A DNA stretch of 9,564 nucleotides from Ilumatobacteraceae bacterium. GTDB lineage: Bacteria > Actinomycetota > Acidimicrobiia > Acidimicrobiales > Ilumatobacteraceae. The DNA is taken from positions 1-9,564 of the forward strand of contig JANRBC010000014.1 in NCBI GenBank assembly GCA_030727685.1, read 5' to 3'. The notes beneath the pieces are model-generated. The model ran no database searches and was not told the DNA's origin. It saw only the letters and a list, made by a program, of their open reading frames with translations. This document shows, piece after piece, positions 6,583 through 9,564 of the stretch. Each line of letters starts with the position of its first letter. The stretch's first letter is position 1. The translations under genes were made by a program, and so were the position numbers.

Positions 6583-6612
6583 TTTCGGTCGTTCGCGTCG
6601 TTTGTTGCAACG

Positions 6613-7575
6613 ATGCTGCCAATTGCTGTTGATGCCCTAGGGGGCGATAAAGCACCAAGCGAGATTATTGCTGGTGCGCGTGAAGCCGTTGCTGCGGGCA
6701 TTGATGTAATTCTTGTTGGGCCGCGCGGCTTGGCCGGCTGTGAAGGCTTCGAATTAATCGAAGCGAGCGAAGTTATTGAGATGCACGAAGATGCCGCTAG
6801 TTCGGTGCGCAACAAAAAAGATTCAACTCTTGTGCGTGCAGCCGAAGCAGTTCGTGACGGCAAAGCCAGTGCAATGATTTCTGCGGGCAACACTGGCGCG
6901 ACGATGGCGTCGGCGCTGTTGCGCATGGGTCGTATCTCTGGCGTAAAGCGGCCGGCGATTGCCACGCCGATACCGGCGCCGGGTACGACACCAACTGTGC
7001 TGCTTGATGCTGGTGCGAATGCCGAAGTCGAGCCAGAGTGGCTTGTGCAATTCGGATTAATGGGCAGTGTTTATGCTGACGCCCGCTTTGGTGTCAAGAA
7101 CCCACGCGTAGGTTTGCTTTCGATCGGTGAAGAGCCTGGCAAGGGCGACACTTTGCGCAAGCAGGCTTACGAGTTGTTTTCAAATGCCAAGAATTTAAAT
7201 TTCATCGGCAACGTTGAAGGCCGCGACATCATGACAGACAAAGTTGATGTTGTCGTGACTGACGGGTTCACAGGCAATGTCGCATTAAAAACTTTAGAGG
7301 GCACGATGCGTGGTGTCGTTAAAGCGCTATTCGCTGCAATTAGTGCACCTGAATATAAAGAACACGCCGATGGCATCATGCCTGCGCTCTTAAGTTTGTA
7401 TTCGACGTTTGACCCAGACACATATGGTGGCGCGATCTTGCTCGGCGTAGATGGTGTGTGCATTATCTCTCATGGTTCATCTGGTTCGCGAGCGATGTTG
7501 AACGGCATCAAAGTGGCAAAAGAGATGGTCGATGTCGATATGGTCGGCAAAATTCGCCAAGCCGTGCAACAATAA
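6613..7575 (+). CDS. plsX: phosphate acyltransferase PlsX
   Basis: PlsX makes acyl-phosphate from acyl-ACP and phosphate at the inner face of the membrane; PlsY then uses it to acylate glycerol-3-phosphate. Motifs in order: IAVDALGGDKAP 4-15, SAGNTGA 90-96, DAGAN 132-136, GEEPGKG 172-178, FIGNVEGRDI 197-206, DGFTGN 217-222, GGAILLG 272-278 and ISHGSS 285-290. At 320 residues it is a normal length with no transmembrane segment, as expected for a peripheral enzyme. The ATG at 6613 is the first usable start codon after the rpmF stop in this frame and gives the family N-terminus, though there is no Shine-Dalgarno sequence. No acpP, fabH or plsY gene is seen beside it; rnc follows directly. The FakA-like kinase at the left end makes the same acyl-phosphate intermediate. 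Confidence 0.96.
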   Translation: MLPIAVDALGGDKAPSEIIAGAREAVAAGIDVILVGPRGLAGCEGFELIEASEVIEMHEDAASSVRNKKDSTLVRAAEAVRDGKASAMISAGNTGATMASALLRMGRISGVKRPAIATPIPAPGTTPTVLLDAGANAEVEPEWLVQFGLMGSVYADARFGVKNPRVGLLSIGEEPGKGDTLRKQAYELFSNAKNLNFIGNVEGRDIMTDKVDVVVTDGFTGNVALKTLEGTMRGVVKALFAAISAPEYKEHADGIMPALLSLYSTFDPDTYGGAILLGVDGVCIISHGSSGSRAMLNGIKVAKEMVDVDMVGKIRQAVQQ

Positions 7576-7579
7576 AGTT

Positions 7580-8266
7580 GTGCCTGAATCACTAGAAAGT
7601 CTTTCGGCAAAAATCAATTATCAGTTTTCAAACATCGCATTTCTTGAAACTGCGATGCGACACAGTTCGTGGATAGCAGAAAACGAAGGCTTCGAGTCAA
7701 ACGAGCGACTCGAGTTTTTGGGTGACTCGTTAATCGGTTTCGTAGTTGCCGATGTGATGTATCGCCGCTATCCAGACTTTGACGAAGGCAAGTTAACCGA
7801 CTTGCGCAAGATCGTTGTCAATACGACTGCTTTGTCGCGTGTGGCAATCAATTTAGGTTTAGGCGAATACGTGTTGCTGGGTCGCGGCGAAGAAGCAGGC
7901 GGTGGTCGCTCAAAAACCTCGATTTTGGCAAACGCGCTTGAAGCGGTTTTTGGTGCGGTTTATCTTGACTCAAACTCGCAACGTGCATATGACGTTGCAG
8001 CGCGATTGTTGACTGACTCGATCGAAGAAGCGCTGACAGCGCTGAAGCAACTCGACGCAAAGTCGCAATTACAAGAACTTGCGGCACGTTTAGAACGCCC
8101 AATGCCTGAGTATCGCGTGACCGATGAAGGGCCCGATCATGCCAAGACGTTCTTTGCTGATGTTTTTTTGGGCGATGAACTTTTAGGCAGCGGCACAGGT
8201 CGCTCTAAAAAAGCTGCCGAAGAACTTGCGGCTCAACAAGCCTGCGCCAAATTGCAAACGTCTTAG
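7580..8266 (+). CDS. rnc: ribonuclease III
   Basis: RNase III is a dimeric endonuclease that cuts double-stranded RNA, processing rRNA precursors and some mRNAs. The catalytic domain (about 5-150) has the signature NERLEFLGDS at 41-50, giving the metal ligands E42, E45 and D49, and the second catalytic segment ILANALEAVFGAVYLD at 115-130 with E121. The position equivalent to E. coli D114 is N118, a variant I recall from many family members. A double-stranded-RNA-binding domain covers about 158-226 and ends with the SKKAAEELAAQQA helix. I chose the GTG at 7580, which lies 4 nt after the plsX stop and gives 228 residues. An ATG at 7532 would add 16 residues (MSIWSAKFAKPCNN...) translated across the end of plsX that do not look like RNase III. 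No Shine-Dalgarno sequence is visible. Confidence 0.95.
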   Translation: MPESLESLSAKINYQFSNIAFLETAMRHSSWIAENEGFESNERLEFLGDSLIGFVVADVMYRRYPDFDEGKLTDLRKIVVNTTALSRVAINLGLGEYVLLGRGEEAGGGRSKTSILANALEAVFGAVYLDSNSQRAYDVAARLLTDSIEEALTALKQLDAKSQLQELAARLERPMPEYRVTDEGPDHAKTFFADVFLGDELLGSGTGRSKKAAEELAAQQACAKLQTS

Positions 8267-8318
8267 ATATGCGTCGCTAAATCAAGCCCAGCCAGAACGC
8301 GAACCAGGCGAGACCCAA

Positions 8319-9167
8319 ATGCCAGAACTACCAGAAGTTGAAACTGTTCGGCGTGGACTGCAACAAAATGTTGTTGGCCGAAAGATTGCAAAAGTAGAAG
8401 TTGGCCGTGAACGAACCGTGCGACGAACAAGTCGTGAGGCGCTGATTGACGGATTAACAGGCGTGAAAATAACTTCAGCGACTCGCCGTGGCAAATATTT
8501 GCTGTGCGATCTTGACTCGGGTCAAAGATTAATGATGCATCTTCGAATGAGCGGTCGGTTGATTATCGCCAAACCTGGTGCAACGCGACCTGCGCATACC
8601 CATGTGGTGATGCATCTTGCCAAAGCCAATACGGTTGAAAGTGAATTGTGGTTCGTTGACCCGCGAACATTTGGTGAAGTCGTCGTATTTGATCCTGACA
8701 AAATAAAAACGCAGATGCCAGATTTGGCAAATTTGGGGGTCGATCCTTTGAACGACAAATTTACGCCCGAGACATTGCGTGAGCTATTCAAGAACCGGCG
8801 CGGAAATTTGAAAGCCCTACTGTTAAACCAGCACTGTGTTGCGGGCATCGGCAACATTTACGCTGACGAAATTTTGCATCTAGCCAAACTGCGACCCGAT
8901 CGTTTGCCAAGTCGATTGACGGGCGCAACATTGACGCGGCTTCATTCGGCGGTTGTTGAAGTTCTGAACAAAGCCGTGATGGCTGGGGGCAGCACGCTCA
9001 AAGACACCCAATATGTTGATCTAGACGGCCAAACGGGCAACTTTCAAGACGAGCACCGCGTGTATGGGCGGGGCGGTCTGCCGTGTTTGACCTGTGGAAA
9101 AGGTCGCATTTTGATGACGGTCGTTGCGGGTCGAACGACCTGTTATTGCTCGGCTTGTCAGCACTGA
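8319..9167 (+). CDS. mutM: bifunctional DNA-formamidopyrimidine glycosylase / AP lyase (Fpg)
   Basis: MutM removes 8-oxoguanine and formamidopyrimidine from DNA and then cuts the abasic site by beta,delta-elimination. The start must be the ATG at 8319, giving MPELPEVETVRRG: after removal of Met, proline is the catalytic nucleophile and the following Glu the general acid, so the open frame upstream to 8226 is not coding for this protein. Other landmarks are K59 in RRGKYLL (like E. coli K57), MHLRMSGRL 73-81, the H2TH region LLLNQHCVAGIGNIYADEIL (167-186), and a C-terminal zinc finger with C256/C259 and C277/C280, containing R272 before YCSACQH. The protein is 282 residues with all key residues present. 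A GGCGAG-like purine tract lies a few bases before the start. It sits 52 bp after rnc, with smc next, as in mycobacteria. Confidence 0.97.
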   Translation: MPELPEVETVRRGLQQNVVGRKIAKVEVGRERTVRRTSREALIDGLTGVKITSATRRGKYLLCDLDSGQRLMMHLRMSGRLIIAKPGATRPAHTHVVMHLAKANTVESELWFVDPRTFGEVVVFDPDKIKTQMPDLANLGVDPLNDKFTPETLRELFKNRRGNLKALLLNQHCVAGIGNIYADEILHLAKLRPDRLPSRLTGATLTRLHSAVVEVLNKAVMAGGSTLKDTQYVDLDGQTGNFQDEHRVYGRGGLPCLTCGKGRILMTVVAGRTTCYCSACQH

Positions 9168-9211
9168 ATTTCAAGTTTGATGTTGAAAGATGAAGTAATC
9201 TCGGCGACGAG

Positions 9212-9564
9212 ATGTTTCTTAAATCATTAACGCTGAAAGGCTTTAAGTCGTTCGCCGACACAACGGTGATGGAGCTCGAGCCAGGCGTGACCGTCGTGGT
9301 CGGCCCGAACGGTTCGGGAAAATCAAATGTCGTCGATGCAATTGCCTGGGTTTTGGGTGCCCAAGCGCCGAGTTCAGTGCGCAGTCAAAAAATGGATGAT
9401 GTGATTTTTGCTGGCACTTCAAAGCGCCCCGCTTTAGGTCGGGCCGAAGTGGTTTTGACGATTGATAACTCGGCTGGTCTTTTGCCGATTGAGTTTTCTG
9501 AGGTCAGTGTGAGTCGCACTTTGTTTCGCAGCGGTGAAAGCGAATATGCAATCAACGGCATTAG
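9212..9564 (+). CDS. smc: chromosome segregation protein SMC, N-terminal part (cut by the window edge)
   Basis: SMC is the ATPase core of the SMC-ScpAB condensin that folds and separates sister chromosomes. Only the first 117 residues are present; the frame is open to the last base. The start MFLKSLTLKGFKSFAD is typical, the Walker A motif is GPNGSGKSN at 31-39, and the following VVDAIAWVLGAQAPSSVR and KMDDVIFAGTSKR segments are characteristic of bacterial SMC, ending with EYAING. The ATG at 9212 lies 44 bp after the mutM stop with only a weak GACGAG purine tract. The full protein would be expected at roughly 1,100-1,200 residues, so most of it, with the hinge and C-terminal ATPase half, lies outside the window. 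Confidence 0.96.
   Translation, partial: MFLKSLTLKGFKSFADTTVMELEPGVTVVVGPNGSGKSNVVDAIAWVLGAQAPSSVRSQKMDDVIFAGTSKRPALGRAEVVLTIDNSAGLLPIEFSEVSVSRTLFRSGESEYAINGI

Noticed and set aside
7532..7579. N-terminal extension of RNase III from an upstream ATG
   Set aside because: The 16 added residues are the plsX end read in another frame and do not resemble an RNase III N-terminus; the GTG at 7580 gives the family start.
8226..8318. N-terminal extension of MutM
   Set aside because: Fpg needs proline immediately after the initiator Met as nucleophile, so the start must be MPELPEV at 8319; the extra frame overlaps the end of rnc.
9168..9211. Promoter for smc using TAATCT at 9196-9201
   Set aside because: No -35 match lies at acceptable spacing; TTGATG and TTGAAA are only 12 and 7 bp away.
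1..9564. Mobile element, phage, defence or CRISPR system
   Set aside because: All space is taken by housekeeping genes of uniform style; no transposase, integrase, direct-repeat array or terminal inverted repeat was seen.

Overview
The window is a 9.6 kb stretch of a conserved bacterial housekeeping cluster. In order it holds a FakA-like DAK2 protein, recG, a small zinc-ribbon gene on the opposite strand, rsmD, coaD, a DivIVA-like coiled-coil gene, a DUF177/YceD gene, rpmF, plsX, rnc, mutM and the start of smc. This order is best known from Actinobacteria: the mycobacterial chromosome carries the same sets, DAK2 protein-recG-rsmD-coaD and SepIVA-DUF177-rnc-fpg-smc. GC looks moderate (about half, by eye), and PlsX sits between L32 and RNase III. 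My inference is an uncultured or streamlined actinobacterium, perhaps Acidimicrobiia. That placement rests on synteny and protein style, not on a marker phylogeny.

Layout: bases 1-3869 hold the FakA-like kinase and RecG, 12 bp apart. Bases 3870-4170 hold an 81-residue protein with two CxxC pairs, read from the minus strand. It is convergent with recG (6 bp apart) and divergent from rsmD. Bases 4171-5779 hold rsmD, coaD and the DivIVA-like gene, 8 bp apart, with the only two clear Shine-Dalgarno sequences in the window. Bases 5788-6582 hold DUF177 and rpmF, separated by a 96-bp spacer. Bases 6613-9167 hold plsX, rnc and mutM, and smc begins at 9212 and runs off the right edge. No gene-free stretch exceeds 300 bp. 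I see no tRNA, rRNA, CRISPR array, insertion sequence, phage gene or long repeat.

How the genes fit together: FakA and PlsX both handle acyl-phosphate for membrane lipid synthesis, CoaD makes the CoA precursor, RsmD, L32, DUF177 and RNase III serve ribosome or rRNA biogenesis, RecG and MutM repair DNA, and SMC and the DivIVA-like protein serve chromosome organisation and envelope growth or division. It is a growth-linked core cluster rather than an accessory island.

I did not find a clearly new system. The best leads are the lone zinc-ribbon gene interrupting the cluster on the opposite strand, with its ambiguous start overlapping that of rsmD, and the DivIVA-like gene in the SepIVA position. 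Smaller points are changes in the CoaD active-site region and the general lack of Shine-Dalgarno sequences.
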